From: GCA-020356105 sp964347475
GTDB taxonomy: Bacteria > Pseudomonadota > Alphaproteobacteria > UBA8366 > JADFVY01
Direction of reading: 5' to 3'
Length of the DNA stretch: 64,000 nt
Assembly: GCA_964347475.1 (NCBI GenBank)
Contig: CAYFYY010000008.1
Span: 19,698-83,697, forward strand
Made by a program: the position numbers and the translations under genes
The notes under the pieces: model-generated
The model's database searches: none
What the model was told of the DNA's origin: nothing
What the model saw: the letters and a program-made list of their open reading frames with translations, nothing else
In this document: positions 8,787 to 16,522 of the stretch, piece after piece
Layout: each line of letters opens with the position of its first letter
How positions within the stretch are numbered: the first letter of the stretch is position 1

Positions 8787-9386
8787 CTATGGCGCCGTCC
8801 GCCGCAGGTCCTCGACCAGCGGCAGGATGGTGTCGTTGAGAAGCTGCGGACTCAGCGCCCCGATATGTTTGTAGCGGATGGTCCCGCTGTGATCGACGAC
8901 GAAGGTTTCGGGCACGCCGTAGACACCCCATTCGATGGCCACGCGCCCGTCGCGGTCCGCGCCGGTGCGGGTGTAGGGGTCGCCCAGCGTGTCGAGCCAG
9001 CGCGCCGCATCCTCCGGCTTGTCCTTGTAGTTGAGGCCGTGGATGGGAACCGTGCCCTCGGCCTGCAGCCGCATGAACAGCGGATGCTCGACGCGGCACT
9101 CCACGCACCAGGAAGCGAACACGTTGACCAACGTGACCTCGCCGCGGAGGTTGTCGCTCGACAGACCCAGCGTCCGGCCCTGCACCGGCGGCAGCCGGAA
9201 TTCCGGGACCGGCTTGCCGATCAGCACCGAGGGTATCTTGCTGGGATCGAGCGTGAGGCCGACGGCAAAGGCCACCGCCAAACCGGCGAAGGCGACGACC
9301 GGGATGGCGAAGATGTACCGCCCCAGGCCGCGGCGCGGCGTTGCCGATGCGCCGCCAGGGTGTGACGTGCCGCCCGTGTGCGTCAT
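8787..9386 (-). CDS. CcmG/DsbE/TlpA-like membrane-anchored thioredoxin
   Basis: A 199-residue protein with one N-terminal membrane anchor (about 22-44) and a thioredoxin-like domain. The active site is FASWCVECRVEHP with C94 and C97, as in cytochrome c maturation thioredoxins, and a VPETFVVDHSG strand carries the cis-proline region. The start ATG overlaps the stop of the upstream metal-binding gene as ATGA, so translation is coupled. It probably receives electrons from the adjacent CcdA and reduces periplasmic targets such as apocytochrome c thiols. Confidence 0.87.
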   Translation of the reverse strand: MTHTGGTSHPGGASATPRRGLGRYIFAIPVVAFAGLAVAFAVGLTLDPSKIPSVLIGKPVPEFRLPPVQGRTLGLSSDNLRGEVTLVNVFASWCVECRVEHPLFMRLQAEGTVPIHGLNYKDKPEDAARWLDTLGDPYTRTGADRDGRVAIEWGVYGVPETFVVDHSGTIRYKHIGALSPQLLNDTILPLVEDLRRTAP

Positions 9387-9658
9387 GCTCCGGACTCCTC
9401 TCGATCGGTGGACGGCGCCACCCGGTACCCCGCCGCGGCGATGGCGCGGACGAGATCGTCCGGGCGCACCGCGCCGGCCCGGTACAGGACGGTCGCGGCG
9501 GACTCGGCGAGATCGACCGTCGCGCTCAGGACTTCCGGGACGTCCTCGAGGGCGCTTTCGAGGTGCAGCACGCAGCTCAGGCAGCGCATGCCCTCGATGC
9601 GCAGCCGGGCCATGGCCCAGCCGTCGCGCTCTCCACGGGTCTCCGGCCGGGACGTCAC
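9383..9658 (-). CDS. Heavy-metal-associated (HMA) domain protein
   Basis: A 91-residue protein consisting of one HMA domain with the metal-binding motif GMRCLSC (C26, C29), as in CopZ and MerP. The start at 9658 is GTG with no clear ribosome site. An ATG at 9613 gives a 76-residue protein that still holds the whole domain and may be the real start. It is the first gene of the thiol-redox operon and has no signal peptide, so it is probably cytoplasmic. Its presence suggests that the operon handles a thiophilic metal, perhaps copper. Confidence 0.75.
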   Translation of the reverse strand: MTSRPETRGERDGWAMARLRIEGMRCLSCVLHLESALEDVPEVLSATVDLAESAATVLYRAGAVRPDDLVRAIAAAGYRVAPSTDREESGA

Positions 9659-9950
9659 TGGCGGCCCCCGTGCCGCCGGGCAGTGGAGACGCCGAAATCC
9701 GGCCGCGGTTGTCGGGTCGGGACATGTTGCCGGCGGAAGGGCGGTGTTGCGCCCGGCCGGAGTGGAAGGCTTCGCAGGGCTTCCATGGTTCTTGCCGTCC
9801 GTTCGGACTTATGGGTGAGCCCTACCTAATCAGTGGTATGTTTCTGAAGTGTGTCGGCCCGGTCCGGGATTTGTAACAGGATGTTTCCCGCGGCCCGCTG
9901 GATGCACACTGTTACGGTTGCCGGGGAGGGCCGATTGTCGCACCTCCCTG

Positions 9951-10862
9951 TCACAGGTCGGCCATGTAGCGGGCCATGCGGTCCCGCATCTTGGCGTCCG
10001 GCAGGCGTCCGGTGAGCGCACCCATGTTCTCCTGCATGTGGTCGACCCGGCTGGTCGCCGGTATGGCGCAGGTCACCGCCGGATGCGAGACGATGAATTT
10101 GAGGAAGAACTGCGCCCAGTTGGTGGCGTCGAACTCGCGTGCCCAGCCCGGCAGCTCGTGGCTTTGGAACGCATCGAACAGGGCGCCGCGCCGGAACGGC
10201 CGGTTGATGATCACGGCAAGTCCGCGGTCCGCCGCCAGCGGCAGCAGGCGCTGCTCGGCCGCGCGGTCGAGGATGTTGTACGTGAACTGGACGAAATCGA
10301 TCGGCGCCGTCGCCATGATGTGCGCGAGCAAGCCATGCCGCCTTCCGTGCGAGGTGGTCACGCCGATATAGCGCAGCTCGCCGGCTTCCTTCATCGCGCG
10401 CAGCGTCTTCAGGTGGGTCTGCCAGTCGACGAGGTTGTGGATCTGCATCAGGTCGAAGCGGGGCAGGCCCCACAGCTCGGCCGAATGGCGCATCTGCCGC
10501 TGGCCGAGCCAGCGGCCGTGGGTCCACACCTTGGTTGCCGCGAACGGCGCGCGGTTGCCGCCGATCCGCTTCAGGCACCAGCCGATCACCGCCTCGGACG
10601 AGCCGTACATGGGTGACGAGTCGATCACCGTCCCGCCGGAATCGAAGAACGTGCGGAGCACGTCCGCACGCACCGCCCGCCGCGCCGCGTCATCGCCGAC
10701 ATCGAAGGTGATCCATGAGCCCATGCCGATCACAGGCAGCCGCTCGCCGCTCGCCGGGACCGGGCGGGTCAGCACGGTGGCCGGTGCGGTGCGGGCCGGC
10801 CCGCCGGCGGCCATCAGCCCCAGCGCGCCCAGGGAACCGAGCAGCGTGCGGCGCGTGATCAT
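9951..10862 (-). CDS. Tat-exported aldo/keto reductase
   Basis: A 303-residue aldo/keto reductase. The N-terminus MITRRTLLGSLGALGLMAAGG has a twin-arginine and a hydrophobic stretch, typical of a Tat signal, so export as a folded cofactor-loaded enzyme is likely. The catalytic tetrad is visible as D81, Y86 (SSPMYGSSE), K111 (ATKVWTHG) and H142 (MQIHNLVD). The normal substrates are aldehydes or ketones with NAD(P)H. A periplasmic location is odd for such an enzyme because free NAD(P)H is scarce there. It appears monocistronic. The physiological substrate is unknown. Confidence 0.82.
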   Translation of the reverse strand: MITRRTLLGSLGALGLMAAGGPARTAPATVLTRPVPASGERLPVIGMGSWITFDVGDDAARRAVRADVLRTFFDSGGTVIDSSPMYGSSEAVIGWCLKRIGGNRAPFAATKVWTHGRWLGQRQMRHSAELWGLPRFDLMQIHNLVDWQTHLKTLRAMKEAGELRYIGVTTSHGRRHGLLAHIMATAPIDFVQFTYNILDRAAEQRLLPLAADRGLAVIINRPFRRGALFDAFQSHELPGWAREFDATNWAQFFLKFIVSHPAVTCAIPATSRVDHMQENMGALTGRLPDAKMRDRMARYMADL

Positions 10863-11018
10863 GCGGCGCAGTCTATCACACGGTGCGCCGAAGTCCGCAG
10901 GTCTGCGTTTCGTGCATGGCAGCCGGCACCCTGCAGCGGCGATTCGGCCGTCGCGCGGCGCCCCGCTTCGCTGGTATCCTCACAGGTGCCGCAAATCCCG
11001 GAAAACGAGGACAGTGAG

Positions 11019-11219
11019 ATGACCGACAACCGCAGAGCAATCCTCATCGGATCGTGCATCACGGCATCCGCGCAGCTGGTGGCCGCCGGCAAGTTCGGCG
11101 ACACCGCCTCGCCGGAATATCCGCTCGATGCCGTCGCCAAGATGACCCGGATGCTGGCCGACGAGCTGTTGCACGACGCAACGGTTGCGTCGGCGGAGTA
11201 CCTCGAGCACGAGAAATAG
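11019..11219 (+). CDS. Small hypothetical protein (66 residues)
   Basis: Starts at ATG 11019 after CGAGGACAGTGAG. The product, MTDNRRAILIGSCITASAQL..., has a mildly hydrophobic N-terminal half and an acidic end (SAEYLEHEK). I recognise no family and see no membrane helix long enough to be sure of. It stands alone, 254 bases upstream of the topoisomerase VI genes and on the same strand. It is real-looking because of its ribosome site and codon pattern. Confidence 0.5.
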   Translation: MTDNRRAILIGSCITASAQLVAAGKFGDTASPEYPLDAVAKMTRMLADELLHDATVASAEYLEHEK

Positions 11220-11473
11220 CGCGCCGCCGGCTGAAGGAAACGGCGCCGCGGGACCGCGGGCGCCAGCAGCGTACGGCGTTTCTTTTCCGGTTCAGCCGCG
11301 CGTCCGGTATGTTCGGCGTCGGCCCCTAAGGGCGGGGCGATGATGACCTCTGCACGTCCGCCCGCGCAGGAAGGGCGGCAGCACCGGCAGCGGCGCTCCC
11401 GGGTACGGGCATTTGATCCCGTCCACCGGCGTTTTGTGTGGGGCTCGGCAGGACCAAAGAAGGCGGCGGTGCG

Positions 11474-13144
11474 ATGCCCGACGCGCAGGTGACACATCCG
11501 ACGGCATTCGAGATGGCGGCGCGCCAGCGCGACATCTCGGTCTCCGAGTTCTTCCTCAAGAATCGGCACTTGCTGGGCTTCGACTCGCTCTCCAAGGCGG
11601 TGGTGACCACTGTGCGCGAGGCCGTGGACAACGCGCTGGACGCCTGTGAGGAAGCGGGCATCCTGCCCGAGATCCGGGTCGAGATCGCCGATCGCGGGGA
11701 CTCGCTCCTGGTCGCCGTCGAGGACAACGGGCCCGGCATTGTCGAGGGCCAGATCGGGCGCATTTTCGGCAAGCTGCTGTACGGGTCGAAGTTCCACAAG
11801 CTCAGCCAGTCGCGCGGCCAGCAGGGAATGGGCATCTCAGCGGCCGGCATGTACGGTCAGCTGACAACCGGCAAGCCGATGCATATCCTCAGCCGCATCG
11901 CCGGCGAGGCGCAGGCGAGCTCGCTCGTGGTCTCGATCGATACCTCGCGCAACCGGCCCGATATCCACCGCAAGCGCCACCTCGACTGGGAGTGGCCGCA
12001 TGGCACAAGGGTAGAGGTGGAGATCGAGGGGCGTTACCAGCATGGCCCGCATTCGGTCGAGAGCTATCTGAAACAGACGGCCATCGCCAATCCGCATGTA
12101 ACGCTTGACCTGCGCGGTCCCGACGGCTCCGGGTCGCGCTTCGAGCGCAGCCTGCGAACGCTGCCGCCCCTGCCGATGGAGATCCGCCCCCATCCGCACG
12201 GCGTCGAGCTCGGCCGCCTGATTCAGATGCTGAGCGACACGAAAGTCCGGACCCTGCAGCAGTTTCTCGAACGCGAGTTCTCACGGGTCGGCCGCAAGAC
12301 GGCACTGGCGATCATCACCAAGGCGGGCAGCGGTCTCAGCGCCAAGTCTTACCCGACGCATATCGCCCATGCCGAGGCAACGCGCCTCTACCGGGCGATC
12401 TCGCGCACCAAGATCAGCGGTCCGCGGACCGACTGCCTGGCGCCCATCGGCGCCGAACGCCTGCGCGAAGGTCTGCGCAAGGAGGTCGATGCGGCCTTCT
12501 ATGCCGTGGTGACGCGCCGGCCCGCGGTCTATCGGGGAAACCCGTTCCAGGTGGAGCTGGCGCTGGCCTACGGAAAGCCCGGCGGCCCTGACCTTGAGGC
12601 CAGCGACGACGGCAGGCCCCGCCGCCGCAAGTGGCGCGCGGACCGCGCGGAGACCGCGCCTGGTGCGGGCGAGCTGGTCGGCCGCGCCGACGAGCCGGTG
12701 CGGCTGTTGCGATTCGCCAACCGGGTGCCGCTGCTCTACCAGCAGTCGGCCTGTGCGATCAGCCGCGCTGTGGCGCAGACCAACTGGCGGGCCTACGGGC
12801 TGCAGCAGCCGAAGGGCGGCCTGCCGCTGGCGCCGATGGCGGTGCTGGTACATGTCGCCTCGGTGTGGGTGCCGTTCACGTCCGAATCGAAGGAGGCGGT
12901 AGCCGGCTATCCCGAAATCCTGCGCGAGCTGAAGCTCGGCCTGCAGGAGTGCGGCCGGCGCCTGGCCCGCCATCTGCGCCGGGCCAAGGCGCTGCGCCGC
13001 GAGCTGGAGCAGCGCAGCCGGATCGAGAGGTATCTGCCGCATGTCGGCATCGCGCTGCAGGAGATCCTGGAGATCAGCGATGGCGAGCGCGAGCGTACGG
13101 TCGCGGCGCTGGATGCGGCGCTGCACCGTCACCGAAAGAGCTGA
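11474..13144 (+). CDS. top6B: DNA topoisomerase VI subunit B
   Basis: A 556-residue GHKL-type ATPase subunit of a type IIB topoisomerase; archaeal homologues are about the same size. The ATP site is intact: N-box REAVDNALDAC (48-58), VEDNGPGI (82-89) and SRGQQGMGISAAGMYGQL (113-130). H2TH and transducer regions follow, with a lysine-switch-like segment in the C-terminal half. ATG 11474 is chosen because AAGGCGG precedes it; a GTG 36 bases upstream is less likely. The stop is eight bases before subunit A. The enzyme would pass DNA duplexes through a double-strand break made by subunit A, using ATP. Topoisomerase VI is standard in archaea and plants but scattered in bacteria, so horizontal gain is likely, although base composition matches the neighbours. 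Confidence 0.93.
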   Translation: MPDAQVTHPTAFEMAARQRDISVSEFFLKNRHLLGFDSLSKAVVTTVREAVDNALDACEEAGILPEIRVEIADRGDSLLVAVEDNGPGIVEGQIGRIFGKLLYGSKFHKLSQSRGQQGMGISAAGMYGQLTTGKPMHILSRIAGEAQASSLVVSIDTSRNRPDIHRKRHLDWEWPHGTRVEVEIEGRYQHGPHSVESYLKQTAIANPHVTLDLRGPDGSGSRFERSLRTLPPLPMEIRPHPHGVELGRLIQMLSDTKVRTLQQFLEREFSRVGRKTALAIITKAGSGLSAKSYPTHIAHAEATRLYRAISRTKISGPRTDCLAPIGAERLREGLRKEVDAAFYAVVTRRPAVYRGNPFQVELALAYGKPGGPDLEASDDGRPRRRKWRADRAETAPGAGELVGRADEPVRLLRFANRVPLLYQQSACAISRAVAQTNWRAYGLQQPKGGLPLAPMAVLVHVASVWVPFTSESKEAVAGYPEILRELKLGLQECGRRLARHLRRAKALRRELEQRSRIERYLPHVGIALQEILEISDGERERTVAALDAALHRHRKS

Positions 13145-13152
13145 GAGGAGGC

Positions 13153-14295
13153 ATGGCCATGACGACGGAACCCGGGCCCCGCGAGCTGCCGGAAGCGGAC
13201 AGCCGCACGCTGGCGGTCATCGAGTCGGTGGCCCGCGAGGTTGCGGCGGCCGTCGCGGCGGGGGAGCTCCCCGAAATCGCGCTGCCGCTGCGCGGCCTCG
13301 GCAACGTGCGATACGACGCGCGCAAAGGCTATTTCGAGCTCGGCGATGCCCGCAAGACTCGGGCCCTGACGGCGGGCACCGCCCGCGTTTTCGCGCAGAC
13401 GCTCCGGCTGATGGCGGTCTCCCGGCGGCTGGTGGCGGACGGCGATTTCGCGACCAAGCGCGAGGCTTACTACGTCGCCAAGAACTGGGGCGACTGCCGG
13501 TTTACCGACCAGTCGGAGTCCGATTCGGTGATGGACGACATCGAGGCGCTGGCCTCGATGCACGGTCTGTCGCGCGAACAGCTGCGGTTCTATCCGGAAT
13601 CGCATGGCGGCGCGGTGGCCGGGCCATTGACCGTCATCGACCGCGGCGCCGCACCCGGCGAGACGGTCGAGATCGACTGCACGACGCTGGGCAGCGGCGC
13701 CTATAGCATTCCGCACTCGGTCGAGCATCTAAGCTTCCGCACCGATGCCAAATTCATCCTGGCGATCGAGACCGGCGGCATGTTCCAGCGCCTCAACAAC
13801 CACCGGTTCTGGCGCGCCGCGAAGTGCATTCTGGTCGAGATGAGCGGTGTGCCGACAAGGGCGACAAGGCGATTCATCCGGCGCCTGTCCGAGGCGCGCA
13901 AGCTTCCGGTTTACTGCTTTACCGACTGCGACCCGTATGGCTTCGCCAACATCTACCGCACCCTCAAGGTGGGATCGGGCAACGCGGCACACATCAGCCC
14001 GCTGTTCTGCGTTCCCAAGGCGCGGTTCCTGGGCGTCACGCCCCGCGACATCGTCGACTACGATCTTGCCGACGCGACGCACCCGCTGACTCCTGCGGAT
14101 GTGAAGAGGGCGCGCGATGCCCTGGCCAACGATCCCTTCTTCCGTCGCCACCGCGCCTGGGTGACTGCCATCGAGGAGCTGATGGAGATGGGCGTGCGCG
14201 CCGAGCAGCAGGCGCTCGCCAAATGGGGGCTGAACTACGTGATCGAGGAATACCTGCCGCGCAAGCTGGCCGACCGCCGGAGCTTCCTGCCCTGA
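13153..14295 (+). CDS. top6A: DNA topoisomerase VI subunit A (Spo11-like)
   Basis: A 380-residue DNA-cleaving subunit, starting at ATG 13153 right after AGAGGAGG. The winged-helix 5Y-CAP domain has TKREAYYVAKNW, in which the second tyrosine (Y107) aligns with the catalytic tyrosine of Spo11 (RDIFY). The Toprim domain shows the metal-binding acids: glutamate in AIETGGMF and the DxD of CFTDCDPYGF. All residues needed for strand cleavage look present, and length matches archaeal subunit A. It forms a two-gene operon with top6B. The pair should be an active A2B2 enzyme that relaxes or decatenates DNA. Confidence 0.93.
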   Translation: MAMTTEPGPRELPEADSRTLAVIESVAREVAAAVAAGELPEIALPLRGLGNVRYDARKGYFELGDARKTRALTAGTARVFAQTLRLMAVSRRLVADGDFATKREAYYVAKNWGDCRFTDQSESDSVMDDIEALASMHGLSREQLRFYPESHGGAVAGPLTVIDRGAAPGETVEIDCTTLGSGAYSIPHSVEHLSFRTDAKFILAIETGGMFQRLNNHRFWRAAKCILVEMSGVPTRATRRFIRRLSEARKLPVYCFTDCDPYGFANIYRTLKVGSGNAAHISPLFCVPKARFLGVTPRDIVDYDLADATHPLTPADVKRARDALANDPFFRRHRAWVTAIEELMEMGVRAEQQALAKWGLNYVIEEYLPRKLADRRSFLP

Positions 14296-14325
14296 CATCG
14301 CGCCCTTGCGCGCACGCCATGCCCG

Positions 14326-15855
14326 TCAGTCGCGGCCGTCGCGGGCGGCCCGCCGGGCCGCGTGCAGCGATGCCGCGGTCTTGTAGGCGACGTAGTACTT
14401 GTAGATGTTGCGCACGTAGGTCACCGGCTCGCGGCTGACGGCGCGGGCAGCGGCGACCTCGACATGGCCGAACCAGCGGTCGGCGTCGAACCCCATCCTG
14501 GCGGCACGCCGGCGCGCCCGCGCGATCGCCGCCGGGCCGGCATTGTAGGCTGCGAGCGAGAAGAGAACGCGGTCCAGCGGTGCGATCTCCGGGTGATCGA
14601 AATAGCGGTCGCGCAGGAAGCGCAGGTACTTCACCCCGGCATGCACGTTGGCGGCAAGCTCGTCGATGCCCGCGATGCCGACATTGGGGTCGGTGGCCGT
14701 GGCCGGCAGGACCTGCATCACGCCGACGGCGCCGGCGGGGCTGACCTTGCCCTGGTCGAGCCGCGATTCCTGATAGGCCTGGGCGGCGATCATCCGCCAG
14801 TCGAAGCCGTATTCGCGGGCATAGCGCCGGATCACCGCAACGACCTCCTCGTAATGCTGCGATCCGGGCCCCGACAGCGCGTTGTCGATCCAGTCCGGCG
14901 TTCCGAGATAGCGTTCCAGCAGCACGTTGCCAACCAGCGTGCCCTTGCGGTGGCGGCGCAGGAACCGGTTGACCGCTTCCCGCAATTGCGGGCTGTCCTT
15001 GCGCATGGCCCAGGCGATCGACCCGCCGGTGTTGACGGCGATGTCCTCGTGCACGGTGATCTCGTCGAACACCTGGGCCCAGAACGCCGCCTTGTGGCTG
15101 TCGACGACGATTGCCGGCAGCAGCCCGGCGTTGACCATCTCGAGGAGGTCGTGATCCTCCAGCCGCTCGTCCGCGGGGCGCACCAGGAGAGGCATCTGGC
15201 CGGCGGCCTCGCGCGCCCGGTTCAGCGCCGCAAGATGTTCGTGATAGCTGCTCGAGGGGCGCACCCACAGCGTCGTCTCGGTGAAATCCTCGAGCGACGA
15301 GATCGGCGCCGCCAGCGGCCCGCTCACCACCAGCTCCGACACGTCCGGATAGACGGGGATCGAGAAATCCACCAGCGCAGCGCGCCCCGCCGTGATCGTC
15401 AGGTTCGCAGCGGCGATATCGCCGCGACCCTCGATGAGGGCGGGCAGGATGTCGTCGCGCGGCACCGGGATCATGACCACGTGCACCTGCGGCCGGCCCG
15501 TCTTGCGGTACGTCTCGGCGAGCCAGTCCTCGAAGGCCTGCGCCATCTCGACATCGAGCCCGCGCTGCTCGACGCCGTCGAACGAGAAGAACAGCGGGTT
15601 GTAGACGGTGAGAACGCGGACGAAGCCGCGCTCGAGCATGCCGTCGAGGTCGCCGGTCCACGGCTCGTCGACGAAGCCGAGCAGGGCGGCCCCGTCGATG
15701 TGGGCCGACTCCGGCAGATCGTCATGGTCCGGGCCGAGCCGCGGGCCCAGCGCCAGCACCACCGCCAGCGCCGCGGCCGTCGCCGCGGCCAGCCCCGCCC
15801 ACATGATTTGCCGCCGGCGCCGGCCGCGCCGCTTGCGGTCCTGCAGCACCCTCAT
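14326..15855 (-). CDS. MltF-like membrane-bound lytic murein transglycosylase
   Basis: A 509-residue envelope enzyme. After a basic N-terminus (RKRRGRRRRQ) comes one membrane/signal segment (about 19-38), then a solute-binding-type domain (SBP_bac_3, about 70-300), then a lytic transglycosylase domain. The catalytic glutamate lies in AAQAYQESRLDQG, followed by the family's SPAGAVGVMQVLP and SLAAYNAGP. This order is that of E. coli MltF, which cleaves peptidoglycan glycan strands. The chosen ATG has AGGGGAG directly abutting it; a GTG six bases later would have better spacing. It is convergent with top6A and separate from it in function. Confidence 0.87.
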   Translation of the reverse strand: MRVLQDRKRRGRRRRQIMWAGLAAATAAALAVVLALGPRLGPDHDDLPESAHIDGAALLGFVDEPWTGDLDGMLERGFVRVLTVYNPLFFSFDGVEQRGLDVEMAQAFEDWLAETYRKTGRPQVHVVMIPVPRDDILPALIEGRGDIAAANLTITAGRAALVDFSIPVYPDVSELVVSGPLAAPISSLEDFTETTLWVRPSSSYHEHLAALNRAREAAGQMPLLVRPADERLEDHDLLEMVNAGLLPAIVVDSHKAAFWAQVFDEITVHEDIAVNTGGSIAWAMRKDSPQLREAVNRFLRRHRKGTLVGNVLLERYLGTPDWIDNALSGPGSQHYEEVVAVIRRYAREYGFDWRMIAAQAYQESRLDQGKVSPAGAVGVMQVLPATATDPNVGIAGIDELAANVHAGVKYLRFLRDRYFDHPEIAPLDRVLFSLAAYNAGPAAIARARRRAARMGFDADRWFGHVEVAAARAVSREPVTYVRNIYKYYVAYKTAASLHAARRAARDGRD

Positions 15856-16023
15856 CTCCCCTGCTGTTGCCGCCGGGCGCCGCCACCGCGACGGCCCGCA
15901 TGAATCGATAAAGTCTAGCGCACCCCGGGTGGAATGACCATTCCCGGCCGTGCTGGCCGCGCCGCGCCGGATGTGCCAGAATGCCCGAGCTTCACGGGCC
16001 CGCATCCGCCGAGGGGGGACGAC

Positions 16024-16362
16024 ATGGCGCGCAACGAGATGCACATGACGCTGGGCGTGATCAGCTTCGGCCTCGCCCTCGGGGTGACCTCGGCGATCGC
16101 CGTCTTCGTGCTCGGCCTGGCCGCCTGGCTGTTCGGCTGGGGCATCGAGGTCGCGGTTGCCCTGTCCAGCCTCTATATCGGCTTCGGCCCCAGCTTCGTC
16201 GGGTCGATCGCCGGCGCCGTCTGGGCCTTCGTCAACGGCCTCATCCTCGGCATCCTGGTCGCCTGGCTCTACAACCGCTTCCTCTTGTCGCGCCGCAAGG
16301 CCCTGCCGCCGCATCCGGAGGAGATGCGACGGTCGCGCGAGGGCGCCGCGCCCGAAACGTGA
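16024..16362 (+). CDS. Small membrane protein (holin-like annotation possible)
   Basis: A 112-residue protein starting at ATG 16024 behind GAGGGGGGA. It has two or three hydrophobic helices (about 8-36, 38-55 and 60-85), then a positive tail with RRKALPPHPEEMRRSREG. The GAVWAFVNGLILGILVAWLYNRF segment resembles small proteins often labelled 'bacteriophage holin', but there is no phage gene nearby, so that label should not be taken literally. It is divergent from the mltF-like gene. Function is unknown. Confidence 0.65.
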   Translation: MARNEMHMTLGVISFGLALGVTSAIAVFVLGLAAWLFGWGIEVAVALSSLYIGFGPSFVGSIAGAVWAFVNGLILGILVAWLYNRFLLSRRKALPPHPEEMRRSREGAAPET

Positions 16363-16471
16363 GCAGGCCGATTTGGGTTCCGGTATGCGCCGCGCTGACG
16401 CTTGCGCTTGAGGGCTGTGCGGATTCCGCATCGCATCCGGGCGCCCTGCCGCCTCCGCCCTGTGCGCAAGG

Positions 16472-16502
16472 AAAAGGGGAAGGGGCGACGGGCCCCTTCC
16501 CC
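16472..16502 (-). terminator. Rho-independent terminator
   Basis: On the minus strand an 11-base-pair perfect GC-rich stem (GGGGAAGGGGC with GCCCCTTCCCC, five-base loop) is followed by TTTTCC. It starts about 20 bases after the stop of the four-haem protein gene and is correctly placed to end that transcript. Confidence 0.8.
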
Positions 16503-16522
16503 AGGATCATGCGATCGCCGTC

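Noticed and set aside
6757..9108. A 783-codon frame that would fuse extra sequence to the DsbD-like protein
   Set aside because: The first 363 codons are an out-of-frame reading of ccdA and the thioredoxin gene. Family similarity, signal peptide and ribosome site all begin at 8019.
16024..16362. A phage holin implying a prophage remnant
   Set aside because: No other phage gene, integrase or attachment site is nearby; the holin label rests on hydrophobic pattern alone.
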